This document shows positions 8,286-17,409 of a stretch of 64,000 bases of DNA, piece by piece. The DNA lies in assembly GCF_019969725.1 (NCBI RefSeq), contig NZ_JAHXYW010000007.1, forward strand, positions 186,001 through 250,000. The letters are read 5' to 3'. The position numbers and the translations under genes were made by a program. The notes under the pieces are model-generated. The model was given only the letters and a program-made list of their open reading frames with translations. It was not told the DNA's origin and did not search any database. Origin of the DNA: Neobacillus bataviensis (lineage in GTDB: Bacteria; Bacillota; Bacilli; Bacillales_B; DSM-18226). Position 1 is the stretch's first letter. Each line of letters begins with the position of its first letter.

Positions 8286-10028
8286 TTAAATTTCTTGCAC
8301 CATCTTGACTTTTTGATCTACAAGTTCCATAAAGTCCTTCTCAATAGCTGCTAGTTTCGCTTTACTATCTTTAAGACTTTCACTATTTACTCCGAAATAG
8401 AATTTTACTTTCGGTTCAGTACCTGAAGGTCTTAAACATACCCATGAACCGTCTTCGAAAGTATATTTTAATACATTGGATTTTGGCAATTCAATTCTTT
8501 CTTCCTTATTTCCGCTTATACGAAGTCCCGTTAAATAATCCTCAGATACTGCTGTTTTCAATGAGCCAAGGTTCTTAAGCGGATCGTTTCGGAATGAGGC
8601 TAAAATGCGCTGAATTTGTTCCGCTCCCTCTTTACCTTTTAACGTTAGAGAGCGAAGACCTTCCTGATAATAACCGTACTTTTCAAAAACCTGAATCATT
8701 CCTTCATAAAGGGACATTCCTTGTTTCTTATAATATGCGCAAACCTCTGTTGCCAATAGTGCAGCTTGGACTGCGTCCTTATCACGAGCAAAATCGCCAA
8801 TGAGATATCCGTATGATTCTTCATAACCAAATAGGTATGTATGCTCACCTGTAGCTTCATACTCTTTGATTTTTTCAGCGATAAATTTAAAGCCTGTTAA
8901 TACATCAATCGTTTCTAATTGGAAAGCGGAAGCAATTTTTCGACCTAATTCCGATGTTACGATCGTTTTTAACACAACTCCATTTTGAGGCAAAGTTCCT
9001 TTTGCCTTTTTCTGGGTTAAGAGATAATCAAGTAAAAGAGCCCCTGTTTGATTCCCAGTTAAAACAACATACTCGCCCTCAGGATTAAGGACTGCTATAC
9101 CAAGTCTATCTGCATCCGGATCCGTCGCAATTAAAAGATCTGCCCCTACTCGTTTCCCATCACGAATGGCTAATTCAAAGGCCGCATGCTCTTCCGGGTT
9201 TGGACTTTTTACTGTTGAAAATTCAGGGTCTGGAAGCTCTTGCTCCTTCACCACTGTTACATTCTTATAGCCTAAAGCAGCAAGCGCTGAACGAACCGGT
9301 TTATTGGCCGTTCCATGTAACGGAGTAAATACTACATGAAGATCCGTTTCTTCTGCAAGATGCGGATTCTCGGAAATTGTTTTTAAGTTTTCAAGGTAAG
9401 CTTTGTCCACTTCTTGACCAATGGTTTTAATAAGTCCCGCAGCTTTTAACTTTTCCTCGCTGTCGACCTCGATTAATAATTCGTTCTCAATTTCATTTAC
9501 CCGGCTGATTACTATATCGGCATCAGCAGGAGGAAGCTGGCCGCCATCAGAACCATAAACCTTATATCCGTTATATTCCGGAGGATTATGACTTGCGGTA
9601 ATGACAATTCCAGAAAAAGCATTTAAATGCCTTAGGGCAAACGATAATTCAGGAGTTGGTCTTAATTCATCAAATACATATGTTTGAATTCCTTTGGTGG
9701 CAAGTGTTTTGGCAGCCTCCATTGCGAATTCCGGTGATTTGTGGCGGGAATCAAAGGCAATCACAACTCCGCGTTGTTTTGCTTCTAAGTCATGTTCTTC
9801 TATGTATGCAGCCAGTCCGGCAGAAGCCTTTCGTACCGTATAGATGTTCATACGGTTTGTCCCAACACCTAATTCACCGCGCATTCCGCCAGTTCCAAAT
9901 TCCAAATTCTTATAAAATGCCTCTTCAAGTAGTTTTTCTTCTTTCTTTATTTCTTCTAATTGATTATGTAATTCTACATCCAAATCCTTAAATTCAATCC
10001 AACTATTTGCTACTTCTTTCCAGTCCAT
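8286..10028 (-). CDS. pgcA: Alpha-phosphoglucomutase (phosphohexomutase)
   Basis: A 580-residue cytoplasmic enzyme interconverting glucose 6-phosphate and glucose 1-phosphate, which supplies UDP-glucose for wall polymers and glycolipids. All four domains of the phosphohexomutase fold are present: the phospho-serine loop TASHNP (Ser146), the magnesium loop DPDADR, the sugar-binding ESYGYL segment and the phosphate-binding RPSGTEPK near the C-terminus. The length matches B. subtilis PgcA. The ATG follows GGGAGG closely. It stands alone with its own terminator. Confidence 0.95.
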   Translation of the reverse strand: MDWKEVANSWIEFKDLDVELHNQLEEIKKEEKLLEEAFYKNLEFGTGGMRGELGVGTNRMNIYTVRKASAGLAAYIEEHDLEAKQRGVVIAFDSRHKSPEFAMEAAKTLATKGIQTYVFDELRPTPELSFALRHLNAFSGIVITASHNPPEYNGYKVYGSDGGQLPPADADIVISRVNEIENELLIEVDSEEKLKAAGLIKTIGQEVDKAYLENLKTISENPHLAEETDLHVVFTPLHGTANKPVRSALAALGYKNVTVVKEQELPDPEFSTVKSPNPEEHAAFELAIRDGKRVGADLLIATDPDADRLGIAVLNPEGEYVVLTGNQTGALLLDYLLTQKKAKGTLPQNGVVLKTIVTSELGRKIASAFQLETIDVLTGFKFIAEKIKEYEATGEHTYLFGYEESYGYLIGDFARDKDAVQAALLATEVCAYYKKQGMSLYEGMIQVFEKYGYYQEGLRSLTLKGKEGAEQIQRILASFRNDPLKNLGSLKTAVSEDYLTGLRISGNKEERIELPKSNVLKYTFEDGSWVCLRPSGTEPKVKFYFGVNSESLKDSKAKLAAIEKDFMELVDQKVKMVQEI

Positions 10029-10180
10029 GAGGGCCCTCCCGTTTCATTCTAATTTTTATTTTTTCTTAGTTATAACATGTTACTCCTTTAAAAATCTCAT
10101 AAAAAATCCGACAATTTTCGCAGAATGGTATATTACCCATTACTATTTTACCTTATAATTTTAATAAATTAAAAAAATGC

Positions 10181-10219
10181 AAAGTAAAATGCCTGCAAAA
10201 AATGCAGGCATTTTACTTT
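10181..10219 (-). terminator. Terminator of yhcU
   Basis: A 17-bp perfect stem, AAAGTAAAATGCCTGCA (10181-10197) with its complement at 10203-10219, and a 5-nt loop. It overlaps the region just past the minus-strand gene stop. Confidence 0.9.
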
Positions 10220-10618
10220 TTATATGAGCAATTCGTTATCTGCTTTCGTGTATATACTAAGGATCGTATTTTTCAAACTCTTGGCTTCAATAAACTGTTC
10301 AAATTCAAATGGGAAAAACAATCCAAATTCCTGCAGATTCGCAACATTTTTATCAAATAAAGCAGCATACTGTTCATCAAGAGGTGATGCCTCAAGAATG
10401 GAAATGATCGTTTGAATGCTTGTCATTACCTGAAAGGCATCCTTTAAGGTACTAAAATCTTCAACATGCTTCCCTGAAGTATGCAGGACCTTTAACTGTT
10501 CGAACTGAAAAATTTCCTCATCAGTAAAATAGAGTGGAAAAATATTAGAGTAAATATACCTCACAAGTTCACAAATTTCTTGCTCCTGACTTGGTGTCGA
10601 GGCAAAAACAATTTTCAC
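10220..10618 (-). CDS. yhcU: YhcU-like protein of unknown function
   Basis: A 132-residue acidic, helix-rich soluble protein (start MKIVFASTPSQEQEICEL) without signal, membrane segment or recognisable catalytic motif. I call it YhcU-like because its neighbour, divergently oriented, is the pseudouridine synthase YhcT, as I recall for B. subtilis, and the size fits. No function is assigned. Confidence 0.6.
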   Translation of the reverse strand: MKIVFASTPSQEQEICELVRYIYSNIFPLYFTDEEIFQFEQLKVLHTSGKHVEDFSTLKDAFQVMTSIQTIISILEASPLDEQYAALFDKNVANLQEFGLFFPFEFEQFIEAKSLKNTILSIYTKADNELLI

Positions 10619-10727
10619 TTATAACCCACCTTTGCCATCGCATAATTCTATCGTAATATATATGATAAGAATAACATAACAACCAAAGAATAAAGTGTGG
10701 TAATTAATAGAAAGTAAAGGAGTACTT

Positions 10728-11651
10728 ATGCTTAATACAATACGACAGGGAGATTGGCTGCAAATCATTACCCCAAAAGAGTGGGAAGGCAAAACAACTG
10801 ATGAAATTTTCCGCCATGAGTGGAAAGCTCCAAAAAAAGTCATTCATTCTTTTAGAATGGAAGAAAAGGTCCGCTTGGAAGGGAATCGTGTAGATTGGAA
10901 TTTGCCGCTTACAGCAGGCATTAAACTGCAAATTCAAATTTTTGAGGAAGAAGATATTCAGGTCACTCCACATTACTATGAAATCGATGTTTTGTTCGAG
11001 GATGATCATTTTCTTGTTATCAATAAGCCGCCGTTTATGAATACTCATCCAAATGATACAAATACGGAAACAAACACTTTAATCAATGCCGCCTCTTTTT
11101 ATTTATTGTCAAAAGGTGAAATGAAAAACGTACGCCAAATCCACCGCTTAGACCGGGATACATCGGGAGCAATCTTGTTTGCGAAGCACGTTTTAGCTGG
11201 TGTTATCTTAGATAGAATGCTGGAAGAGCGCCAAATAAAGAGAACCTACCTTGCAATGGTGCATGGCTTAATACAGAGAAAAAAAGGGACCATTAATGCT
11301 CCAATAGGGCGTGATCGCCATCATGCAACCAAAAGAAGAGTTTCTCCTTCTGGACAGGCAGCTATTACCCATTATCAAGTATTAAAAGATGTTAAAGTAC
11401 GGAATCTGTCATATGTAAAGTGCTGGCTGGATACCGGGAGAACACATCAAATCCGCGTTCACTTAAGTCACCTCGGCCATCCTTTAGTTGGAGATATTTT
11501 GTACGGAGGAAAACCACTTGTAAACAGGCAGGCCCTTCATGCCGCTAAGCTTGAATTTGTCCATCCGTTTACACATGAAAAAATCAGCTGTCACGCACCT
11601 TTTATCGATACTCCAGTTATTTTTGATGATATTGATGTATATTCGATATAA
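10728..11651 (+). CDS. yhcT: RluA-family pseudouridine synthase, YhcT-like
   Basis: A 307-residue enzyme that isomerises uridine to pseudouridine in RNA. The catalytic motif HRLDRDTSG gives Asp142 as nucleophile. The C-terminal family motif LDTGRTHQIRVHLSHLGHP and the GDILYGG segment are intact. The N-terminal 80 residues form a degenerate S4-like region. The ATG has AAAGGAG eight bases upstream. The exact RNA target cannot be predicted from sequence. Confidence 0.88.
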   Translation: MLNTIRQGDWLQIITPKEWEGKTTDEIFRHEWKAPKKVIHSFRMEEKVRLEGNRVDWNLPLTAGIKLQIQIFEEEDIQVTPHYYEIDVLFEDDHFLVINKPPFMNTHPNDTNTETNTLINAASFYLLSKGEMKNVRQIHRLDRDTSGAILFAKHVLAGVILDRMLEERQIKRTYLAMVHGLIQRKKGTINAPIGRDRHHATKRRVSPSGQAAITHYQVLKDVKVRNLSYVKCWLDTGRTHQIRVHLSHLGHPLVGDILYGGKPLVNRQALHAAKLEFVHPFTHEKISCHAPFIDTPVIFDDIDVYSI

Positions 11652-11657
11652 ATAGAT

Positions 11658-11682
11658 AAAGCCTCCCGTATTGGGAGGCTTT
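11658..11682. terminator. Bidirectional terminator between yhcT and the GlsB gene
   Basis: AAAGCCTCCC (11658-11667) pairs with GGGAGGCTTT (11673-11682), a 10-bp stem with a 5-nt loop, between convergent genes. Confidence 0.8.
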
Positions 11683-11688
11683 GATTTC

Positions 11689-11943
11689 TTAATCGGCTCG
11701 TCTAAATGCCCTCATGATGAAGCTTAGGAGGAGAACGAGTACAGCAGCTCCAATTATCGCCGGGATGATGGCAAAATCAGCAACATGCGGACCCCAGTTT
11801 CCTAAAATCATTGTTCCAAGCCATGCGCCAACAAATCCAGCAATTATATTACCAATAATGCCACCAGGAATATTTCTTCCAACGATTAGACCTGCTAACC
11901 ATCCAATAATACCACCAACGATTAATGACCAAATAAAGCCCAT
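11689..11943 (-). CDS. GlsB/YeaQ/YmgE family small membrane protein
   Basis: An 84-residue protein with three hydrophobic, glycine-rich helices (GGIIGWLAGLIVG, GGIIGNIIAGFVGAWLG and a C-terminal helix), typical of the so-called transglycosylase-associated family. These are stress-induced inner-membrane proteins of unknown mechanism. I choose the ATG at 11943 over the GTG at 11952 because the ribosome binding site AAGGAG abuts the GTG and stands about nine bases before the ATG. Confidence 0.85.
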   Translation of the reverse strand: MGFIWSLIVGGIIGWLAGLIVGRNIPGGIIGNIIAGFVGAWLGTMILGNWGPHVADFAIIPAIIGAAVLVLLLSFIMRAFRRAD

Positions 11944-12084
11944 TACGAACACTCCTTTTTAGTTTTCACCTATTTTTAAAGCGTCTGAGCCTGCATTTCA
12001 GGCTGTGGGTGAAGAAATTGAATTCTTCCTGCCTGTACCTATAAATTACCCAATTTTTTTTATTTTATTACTCATAGAAAGAAT

Positions 12085-12109
12085 AAAAACCGGATTCAAA
12101 GAATCCGGT
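12085..12109 (-). terminator. Terminator of the pirin gene
   Basis: ACCGGATTC (12089-12097) and the complementary GAATCCGGT (12101-12109) form a hairpin, with a poly-U tail on the minus strand from the A run at 12085-12088, six bases past the pirin stop codon. Confidence 0.8.
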
Positions 12110-12114
12110 CTAGA

Positions 12115-12819
12115 TTATGGTAAATCAATCAGCATTAATCTGCTTTTATTAACAGCCCTGATTTGTAATTCAGTAGTATCTTTTATCCGAGCAGAATCGC
12201 GCTTATTCAACTTATAATCTTGGTTTAGTTCTACATCTCCCTCAATCACAAAGAAGAATATCCGCCGATTCTTTTCTTGTTGAAAAGTCAACTCACTGCC
12301 CTCATCTAAATCAGACAAATAAATGGTTAAATCTTGATGGATACCAGCTACTTTTTCACCTTCACCATTTTTCGATACAATTGGTAACAGCTTATTTTTC
12401 ATTTGATTTACATCAAATTCTGTTTTCTCATAGGATGGTGAAAGACCATTTTGCTCAGGCATAAACCATAATTGCAAGAAGTTTACTTCTTCTGTAGCTG
12501 AAGGATTTACCTCAGAATGAATAACCCCAGTTCCTGCTGACATCCTTTGAACCCCGCCAAAGGTCGTCACAGCACTTCGTCCGGTACTATCTTCATGCTT
12601 TAATTGTCCCTTTAAAACTAAGGATATAATTTCCATTTCACGATGCGGGTGTGCCCCGAAACCTCTTAAGGGCTGGACAATATCATCATTTAAAACGCGC
12701 ATTGGTCCAAATTGCATGTTAGCTGGATCATAATATTCAGCAAAAGAAAAACTAAAATTACTTTTTAACCAGCCATGGTCGGCAGTGTATCTATTCTCAG
12801 CTTTATAAATGTTTATCAT
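12115..12819 (-). CDS. Pirin family protein (quercetinase-like bicupin)
   Basis: A 234-residue bicupin. The N-terminal cupin has the pirin metal ligands His57 and His59 (GAHPHRE) and His101 and Glu103 (GVIHSE). Pirins of this length (YhhW type) can oxidise quercetin in vitro; the natural substrate is usually unknown. I choose the ATG at 12819 because GAGGTGG precedes it by seven bases, whereas the upstream TTG overlaps that site. A strong SigA promoter with an MhqR-like operator lies upstream, suggesting induction by quinones or other electrophiles. Confidence 0.85.
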   Translation of the reverse strand: MINIYKAENRYTADHGWLKSNFSFSFAEYYDPANMQFGPMRVLNDDIVQPLRGFGAHPHREMEIISLVLKGQLKHEDSTGRSAVTTFGGVQRMSAGTGVIHSEVNPSATEEVNFLQLWFMPEQNGLSPSYEKTEFDVNQMKNKLLPIVSKNGEGEKVAGIHQDLTIYLSDLDEGSELTFQQEKNRRIFFFVIEGDVELNQDYKLNKRDSARIKDTTELQIRAVNKSRLMLIDLP

Positions 12820-12889
12820 CAGTTTCCACCTCAATTGTTTTTATAGTAGTATCCCAATATTTTTTGTACTTCACAATCTCAAAATCAAA

Positions 12890-12936
12890 TATCTTTAATT
12901 CGAGATAATTATACTACCCGCGTCGATATTAGTCAA
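12890..12936 (-). promoter_or_regulatory. SigA promoter with MhqR-like operator for the pirin gene
   Basis: On the minus strand, TTGACT (12931-12936), a 17-bp spacer and TATAAT (12908-12913) form a near-consensus promoter. Directly after the -10 box lies an inverted repeat, TATCT (12890-12894) and AGATA (12903-12907), with TCGAATT between. This resembles the MhqR operator of B. subtilis quinone-response genes. No mhqR gene is in this window. Confidence 0.6.
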
Positions 12937-13127
12937 CTTCATACATAATGAAACATTTCTATGGAAAAAGTAAAAAAGTACTATCAAACATGAAGTATTA
13001 TTCAGAAAATTCTAATGTTAAGTTTTTGTAAATTTCGTTAAGATATGTTTCTTTTTTCGACAACTTTCCGATAAAATAATTTTCGGTAAGAGTACAAACT
13101 TTTCATATGAATATTGGAGGTAATTAC

Positions 13128-13745
13128 ATGGCATTCAAAAAAAATGATAAGTTCTCGGTTTTATTAAATAATATTTCCGCTAACTTAAAGGAAAGTGCCA
13201 ATTTCTTTACAGAATACAAATTAAAAAACGTAAGTGATTTAAAAATTTTCTCTGAAAAAATGAAAGAGCTTGAAACAAAAGGAGATTCCTACGTTCATGA
13301 AGTGATTAAAGAATTAAATGACGCCTTTATCACTCCAATTGAACGAGAAGACATTCTGCATCTTGCCATGAGTATGGATGATGTCCTAGATGGACTTGAA
13401 GGATGTTCAGCGCTATTTGAAATGTATTCTATAACTAGTGCTGATGATTTTATGGTTAAGTTTGTAGAAGCCATTCAGGGAAGTGTTCATGAAATCGATA
13501 AAGCCGTTGTACTTCTTTCCAATAAGAAGCTTACTCAAATTAGAGAGCACGCCATCAAAATAAAAGATTTTGAATCAAAATGCGATAATATCTTAAGACA
13601 ATCCATCAAAAATTTATTTACTGTTGAAAAAGACCCAATCCGCATTATTCAATACAAAGAAATTTATGAAAATCTAGAGGACATTGCTGACTACTGTCAA
13701 TCAGTTGCCAATACTCTTGAAACCATTATTATGAAAAATGCATAA
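13128..13745 (+). CDS. DUF47 / PhoU-like protein (YkaA type)
   Basis: A 205-residue all-helical PhoU-like protein. Members of this family are encoded next to low-affinity PiT phosphate transporters and are thought to regulate them. I place the start at the ATG of 13128, eight bases after GGAGG, rather than at 13107; the length then equals that of B. subtilis YkaA as I recall it. The transporter starts 11 bp downstream, so the pair is an operon and probably a functional unit. Confidence 0.88.
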   Translation: MAFKKNDKFSVLLNNISANLKESANFFTEYKLKNVSDLKIFSEKMKELETKGDSYVHEVIKELNDAFITPIEREDILHLAMSMDDVLDGLEGCSALFEMYSITSADDFMVKFVEAIQGSVHEIDKAVVLLSNKKLTQIREHAIKIKDFESKCDNILRQSIKNLFTVEKDPIRIIQYKEIYENLEDIADYCQSVANTLETIIMKNA

Positions 13746-13756
13746 GGAGCATAAAC

Positions 13757-14743
13757 ATGACTCTACTTATATTAATTGTAATTGGTGCCCTTGCATTTGA
13801 CTTTATTAATGGTTTCCATGATACAGCAAATGCAATTGCGACATCTGTTTCAACAAAAGCGTTAAAACCCCGTCATGCCATCATTTTGGCTGCGGTAATG
13901 AACTTTATTGGGGCAATGACATTTACTGGGGTTGCAAAAACGGTATCAAAAGATATTGTCGATCCATTTAGCCTTGGCAATGGTTCAATTGTAATTTTAG
14001 CAGCTTTAATTGCTGCCATTGCATGGAACCTAATCACTTGGTACTACGGAATTCCAAGTAGTTCCTCTCACGCGATAATTGGCTCTATTGCAGGGGCTGC
14101 CATTGCTGCAGAAGGTTTTGCTTCACTTAACTATGGCGGGTTTTTAAAAATTTTACAAGCACTAATTCTTTCTCCAATTATAGCGTTTGTTGTCGGATAC
14201 ATCGTTTATAGTATCTTTAAAGTTGTATTTAAGAATTTTAATTTAACAAAAACCAATCGAAACTTTCGTTATATCCAAATAGCTACAGCTGCATTACAGT
14301 CCTATTCACATGGAACGAACGATGCACAAAAATCGATGGGAATCATCACAATGGCCCTTCTGACCACTGGTACGATTCAGAGTGATGAAGTTCCTTTTTG
14401 GGTTCAAGCTTCCTGTGCGATTGCCATGGGACTTGGGACCTCTATCGGTGGTTGGAAAATCATTAAAACCGTTGGTGGAAAGATCATGAAAATACGGCCA
14501 ATTAACGGGGTTGCTGCGGATTTAACAGGGGCTGCCATTATTTTTGGTGCTACCTACATTCATTTACCTGTAAGTACAACTCACGTTATTTCTTCCGGTA
14601 TTTTAGGGGTTGGCTCTGCTCATCGTCTTAAGGGTGTTAAATGGGGTACAGCTCAGCGTATGCTCATAACTTGGGTTATTACTCTGCCAATTACTGCTGT
14701 ATTAGCAGGAATTTGCTACTTTATTCTAAATCTTATTTTTTAA
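13757..14743 (+). CDS. pit: PiT-family inorganic phosphate transporter
   Basis: A 328-residue membrane protein with about ten helices. Both PiT signature repeats are visible: FDFINGFHDTANAIATS near the N-terminus and SYSHGTNDAQKSMGI in the second half, each with the conserved Asn-Asp or His-Asp pair, plus a GIPSSSSHAIIGS loop and the later LPVSTTHVISSGILG. It imports phosphate, as a metal-phosphate complex, with protons. Operon with the DUF47 gene; a terminator follows. Confidence 0.93.
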   Translation: MTLLILIVIGALAFDFINGFHDTANAIATSVSTKALKPRHAIILAAVMNFIGAMTFTGVAKTVSKDIVDPFSLGNGSIVILAALIAAIAWNLITWYYGIPSSSSHAIIGSIAGAAIAAEGFASLNYGGFLKILQALILSPIIAFVVGYIVYSIFKVVFKNFNLTKTNRNFRYIQIATAALQSYSHGTNDAQKSMGIITMALLTTGTIQSDEVPFWVQASCAIAMGLGTSIGGWKIIKTVGGKIMKIRPINGVAADLTGAAIIFGATYIHLPVSTTHVISSGILGVGSAHRLKGVKWGTAQRMLITWVITLPITAVLAGICYFILNLIF

Positions 14744-14750
14744 ATGATAA

Positions 14751-14787
14751 AAAGAGGAAGAAACGATTGTTTCCTCCTCTTTTTTTA
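14751..14787 (+). terminator. Terminator of the DUF47-pit operon
   Basis: AAAGAGGAAGAAAC (14751-14764) pairs with GTTTCCTCCTCTTT with one mismatch, followed by seven T; it starts eight bases after the pit stop codon. Confidence 0.85.
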
Positions 14788-14858
14788 TTGGATTCACTTC
14801 TAATTAGGTCACTACTTCATAACTTTATTGTAAAAGGACAAGTTTTGAGGTGAAACTT

Positions 14859-15434
14859 ATGATTGAAAAAATATTCGCAATGATGATTGGTTCAATTTTA
14901 TTAAGTTTAGGTGTAAACGGATTTCTAGTCCCTTATCACTTGCTAGATGGTGGTGTAATTGGTTTAGGCCTAATCATTCATTATTTTTATGGCTGGCCCA
15001 CTGGACTTAGTATTATTCTTCTAAGCCTTCCCCTCTATGTTTTAGCTTGGTTTTTTGAGAGGCGTTATTTCTTCTACAGCCTTCATGGTTTAATTATTTC
15101 TTCTTTTTGTATTGATCTTTTTTCCTTTATTAATGGAAGAATCAATCTCGGCATTTTACCAAGTACAGTCATTGGCGGCTTGCTTGTTGGGATTGGCATC
15201 GGCGTCATGCTTCGTTATGAAACAAGCACTGGCGGGACGGATTTATTAGCCCAGCTGTTAACTAAATTTACTTCCATTAATATAGGAATTATCATTTTCT
15301 TAATTGACGGGCTGATTATAACAAGCGGCATTCAAGTAGTTGGATTGGAAAAGTTTTTTTATTCCCTTTTGACAATAATTTGTGTTGGACTCATGACAAC
15401 TGTAACTGTGGCAAAAAGACCGGAAACACATTAG
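14859..15434 (+). CDS. YitT-family membrane protein, short form
   Basis: A 191-residue integral membrane protein with five to six helices and the family pattern VPYHLLDGGVIGLGLI, then GIGVMLRYETSTGGTDLLAQ. The common YitT proteins are about 280 residues and end in a cytoplasmic DUF2179 domain, which is absent here. Short family members may exist, so this can be natural. However, the stop codon is only 15 bp from the broken end of a glycosyltransferase remnant, so truncation by a deletion is also possible. I choose the ATG at 14859 over GTG 14850 because TTGAGG precedes it by eight bases. Function unknown. Confidence 0.75.
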   Translation: MIEKIFAMMIGSILLSLGVNGFLVPYHLLDGGVIGLGLIIHYFYGWPTGLSIILLSLPLYVLAWFFERRYFFYSLHGLIISSFCIDLFSFINGRINLGILPSTVIGGLLVGIGIGVMLRYETSTGGTDLLAQLLTKFTSINIGIIIFLIDGLIITSGIQVVGLEKFFYSLLTIICVGLMTTVTVAKRPETH

Positions 15435-15439
15435 AAGAC

Positions 15440-15722
15440 CACCAGCAAAAGTGTTATCAGTACTCCCATTATTTACAGCAATAATTTCTTTTTTCGGATA
15501 ATTGATTTTAGACAAATAGTGTATGGTTTCTTCAACAGTTTCCTCTTCGTTATAGCATGGTACTAAAATACTGATTAACGGCCATTCAATTTGATCAAAA
15601 TCAATTATGTCTTCTTGTTCACGATAATTAAAAAATAAGTGAGTACCCGCTATCCAAACCAAAGACATCATTAATGGATACCAAAACACAAACTCTGAAA
15701 CATAACTAATTAGTTGTTCCAT
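15440..15722 (-). pseudogene. Remnant of a family 2 glycosyltransferase (PgaC/IcaA-like N-terminus)
   Basis: From the ATG at 15722 (AAAGG upstream) the frame encodes an N-terminal membrane helix pair and the start of a GT2 catalytic domain: ISILVPCYNEEETVEETI and AVNNGSTDNT. Family resemblance ends at about 15450. The frame then runs into the antisense of the YitT gene, so about 300 residues including the catalytic Asp and QxxRW regions are missing. The layout resembles poly-N-acetylglucosamine synthases. It is clearly non-functional as a transferase, and no downstream half is found in the window. Confidence 0.75.
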
Positions 15723-15791
15723 TTTTTTCACCTTTCAAATCAGCAATAATGCAGCTCCTCCCGATTTATTTTTTCCTATTTATAAGGCTCT

Positions 15792-15952
15792 GTTAAAATT
15801 AGTTGTTGATTTGCGCTCCAGGCGCTTCGCGTACCTTAGGGCGTCCCGGGGAGCCTCCTCGGCGCTTTGGCGCCTTCGGGGTCTCCCCTGCCCCGTACTC
15901 CCGCAGGAGTCTTCGCGCCTTCTGCTCCAATCAACAGTGTTAAAAATCAACA
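15792..15952. repeat. GC-rich intergenic repeat element, about 160 bp
   Basis: A markedly GC-rich island in AT-rich surroundings. It is bounded by partly inverted ends: GTTGATT with GCTCCA on the left, and GCTCCAATCAAC with TGTTAAAAATCAAC on the right. The interior is full of hairpins (CTTTGGCGCC, GGGGAGCC with GGTCTCCCC, CCCGCAGGAG). I recognise this pattern as a dispersed repeat common in Bacillus and Geobacillus intergenic regions; its origin (mobile or structural RNA) is unresolved. It lies between the glycosyltransferase remnant and proC. Confidence 0.7.
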
Positions 15953-16011
15953 TTCCCCTTTAACATAGCCATTTATAAAAAAAGGATGCTTAAATGGATC
16001 CAATGTGAAAA

Positions 16012-16815
16012 TCACCTTAACATTTTTACCTTATCCGTACAGCTCTTCATCGCAGTTAGGATGGCTCCACGAAATTGCATTTTCTCAAGAGCAACCACAG
16101 CTTCAATGGTTGCACCCCCAGGGGTACACACATTATCCTTAAGTTCGCCAGGATGAATACCAGTTTCCAGAACCATTTTGGCTGCGCCGAGAATGGCCTG
16201 AGCAGCAAGACGATAGGACTTGTCCCTTGGGATTCCTTGTTGAACTCCTCCATCTGCCATGGCTTCAATAAGCATATAAATATAAGCAGGGGAAGAACCA
16301 CTTATTGCTGGCACTGCATCCATCCATTTTTCTTCGAGTCGCTCAGTTTTTCCAAAGGTCTTGAACAAGTGCTCAACTTCCATTATATCTTCTTCACTAA
16401 GAAGGTCATTTGGACAAATGACACTCATTCCTTCTCCTACAAGGGAAGGCGTATTTGGCATGGTCCGAACAGCTTTAACCTTCTGGCCAAAGGCATGTTC
16501 AAGATCAACTAAAGTAATGCCTGCTGCAATTGTTACAATAATTGTATCTTGTTTAATTTCATGCTTAATTTCCTCAATTACGGAAGTATGAAGTTCTGGC
16601 TTGATAGCGAGGATAAGAATATCTGCAAACCTTGCAACTTCAATATTATGTAAAGATGTCCTAATCCGGAAGTTCTCAGCAATTTTATCAATCGTATTTT
16701 TTGTTGCTGAACTTGCCATGATGTTTTCACGTGAAATCACTTCTGATTTTACTATTCCCCCCAGCATGGCCTGCGCCATTTTCCCCGCTCCAATAAATCC
16801 TATCTTTTTATTCAT
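16012..16815 (-). CDS. proC: Pyrroline-5-carboxylate reductase
   Basis: A 267-residue cytoplasmic enzyme that reduces pyrroline-5-carboxylate to proline with NAD(P)H. The Rossmann motif IGFIGAGKMAQAM is at the start, the loop AVRTMPNTPSLVGEGMS in the middle and the C-terminal dimerisation helices with the signature CTPGGATIEAV. The start is uncertain: the ATG at 16815 is the usual family start but GGAG is only three bases away; a GTG at 16824 is the alternative. It follows the DUF3189 gene by 21 bp. Confidence 0.92.
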   Translation of the reverse strand: MNKKIGFIGAGKMAQAMLGGIVKSEVISRENIMASSATKNTIDKIAENFRIRTSLHNIEVARFADILILAIKPELHTSVIEEIKHEIKQDTIIVTIAAGITLVDLEHAFGQKVKAVRTMPNTPSLVGEGMSVICPNDLLSEEDIMEVEHLFKTFGKTERLEEKWMDAVPAISGSSPAYIYMLIEAMADGGVQQGIPRDKSYRLAAQAILGAAKMVLETGIHPGELKDNVCTPGGATIEAVVALEKMQFRGAILTAMKSCTDKVKMLR

Positions 16816-16836
16816 GCTCTCCACACCCTATTCTTC

Positions 16837-17349
16837 TTACTTGTACATTTCATTTTCTAATATGATGACATTTTCTGCAAACGTTGTTCTCCCAACTTCT
16901 TTTGTATTTTCCACTAAGCGATAAACATTGTCACAACATCTTTTCGCCCCTTTTACTAAAAGAGGCACTCCGATAACATCAATTTTTAATCCTCTCGAAA
17001 AAAATCCTCCCATTGACATTAAAAATGGTACCGTTGGAGATGTGTTGGAAAACACGATTTTTTCATCAAACTTAAATTTTTCTTGCAGCAATAAACTCAT
17101 TTCTTTTAATGCCGGAATTACATATTTGTTTCTTTTCCGTCCAATTGTGTACACAGAATGTCCTTCTTCATCCACCCCGTGAAAAATAAGCTTGCCAAAA
17201 TCCTGTTTCGTTAATTTATTGAAATACTTCACATTTAATATTTCTTCCGTCGTCAATTTCTGTTCCGATTGTGGCAATTGTTTTAAATGATATGCAGCTG
17301 CTAAAGCAGTTGTATGTGTCCCACCATAATCATTATAGATATAAATCAT
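16837..17349 (-). CDS. DUF3189 family protein
   Basis: A 170-residue soluble protein starting MIYIYNDYGGTHTTALAAAY, where the glycine-rich turn after the first strand looks like a nucleotide-binding loop variant. I recognise it as DUF3189, found in spore-forming Firmicutes; its function is unknown to me. A Cys-Cys pair lies in GAKRCCDNVYRL. It is upstream of proC on the same strand with 21 bp between them, so the two are probably co-transcribed. Confidence 0.65.
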   Translation of the reverse strand: MIYIYNDYGGTHTTALAAAYHLKQLPQSEQKLTTEEILNVKYFNKLTKQDFGKLIFHGVDEEGHSVYTIGRKRNKYVIPALKEMSLLLQEKFKFDEKIVFSNTSPTVPFLMSMGGFFSRGLKIDVIGVPLLVKGAKRCCDNVYRLVENTKEVGRTTFAENVIILENEMYK

Positions 17350-17409
17350 GGTATCATCCTTTATACTTTTGTCTATTTTTATTATGGATGATTATTGAAA
17401 GATTAACCA

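Noticed and set aside
13017..13044. PhoP-box-like direct repeat (GTTAAG twice, 20 bp apart) upstream of the phosphate transporter operon
   Set aside because: The spacing and hexamers fit the PhoP consensus poorly, and only two copies are seen.
15300..15450. C-terminal extension of the glycosyltransferase frame
   Set aside because: Past 15450 the frame is antisense to the YitT gene and loses all family resemblance, so it is not part of a real protein.
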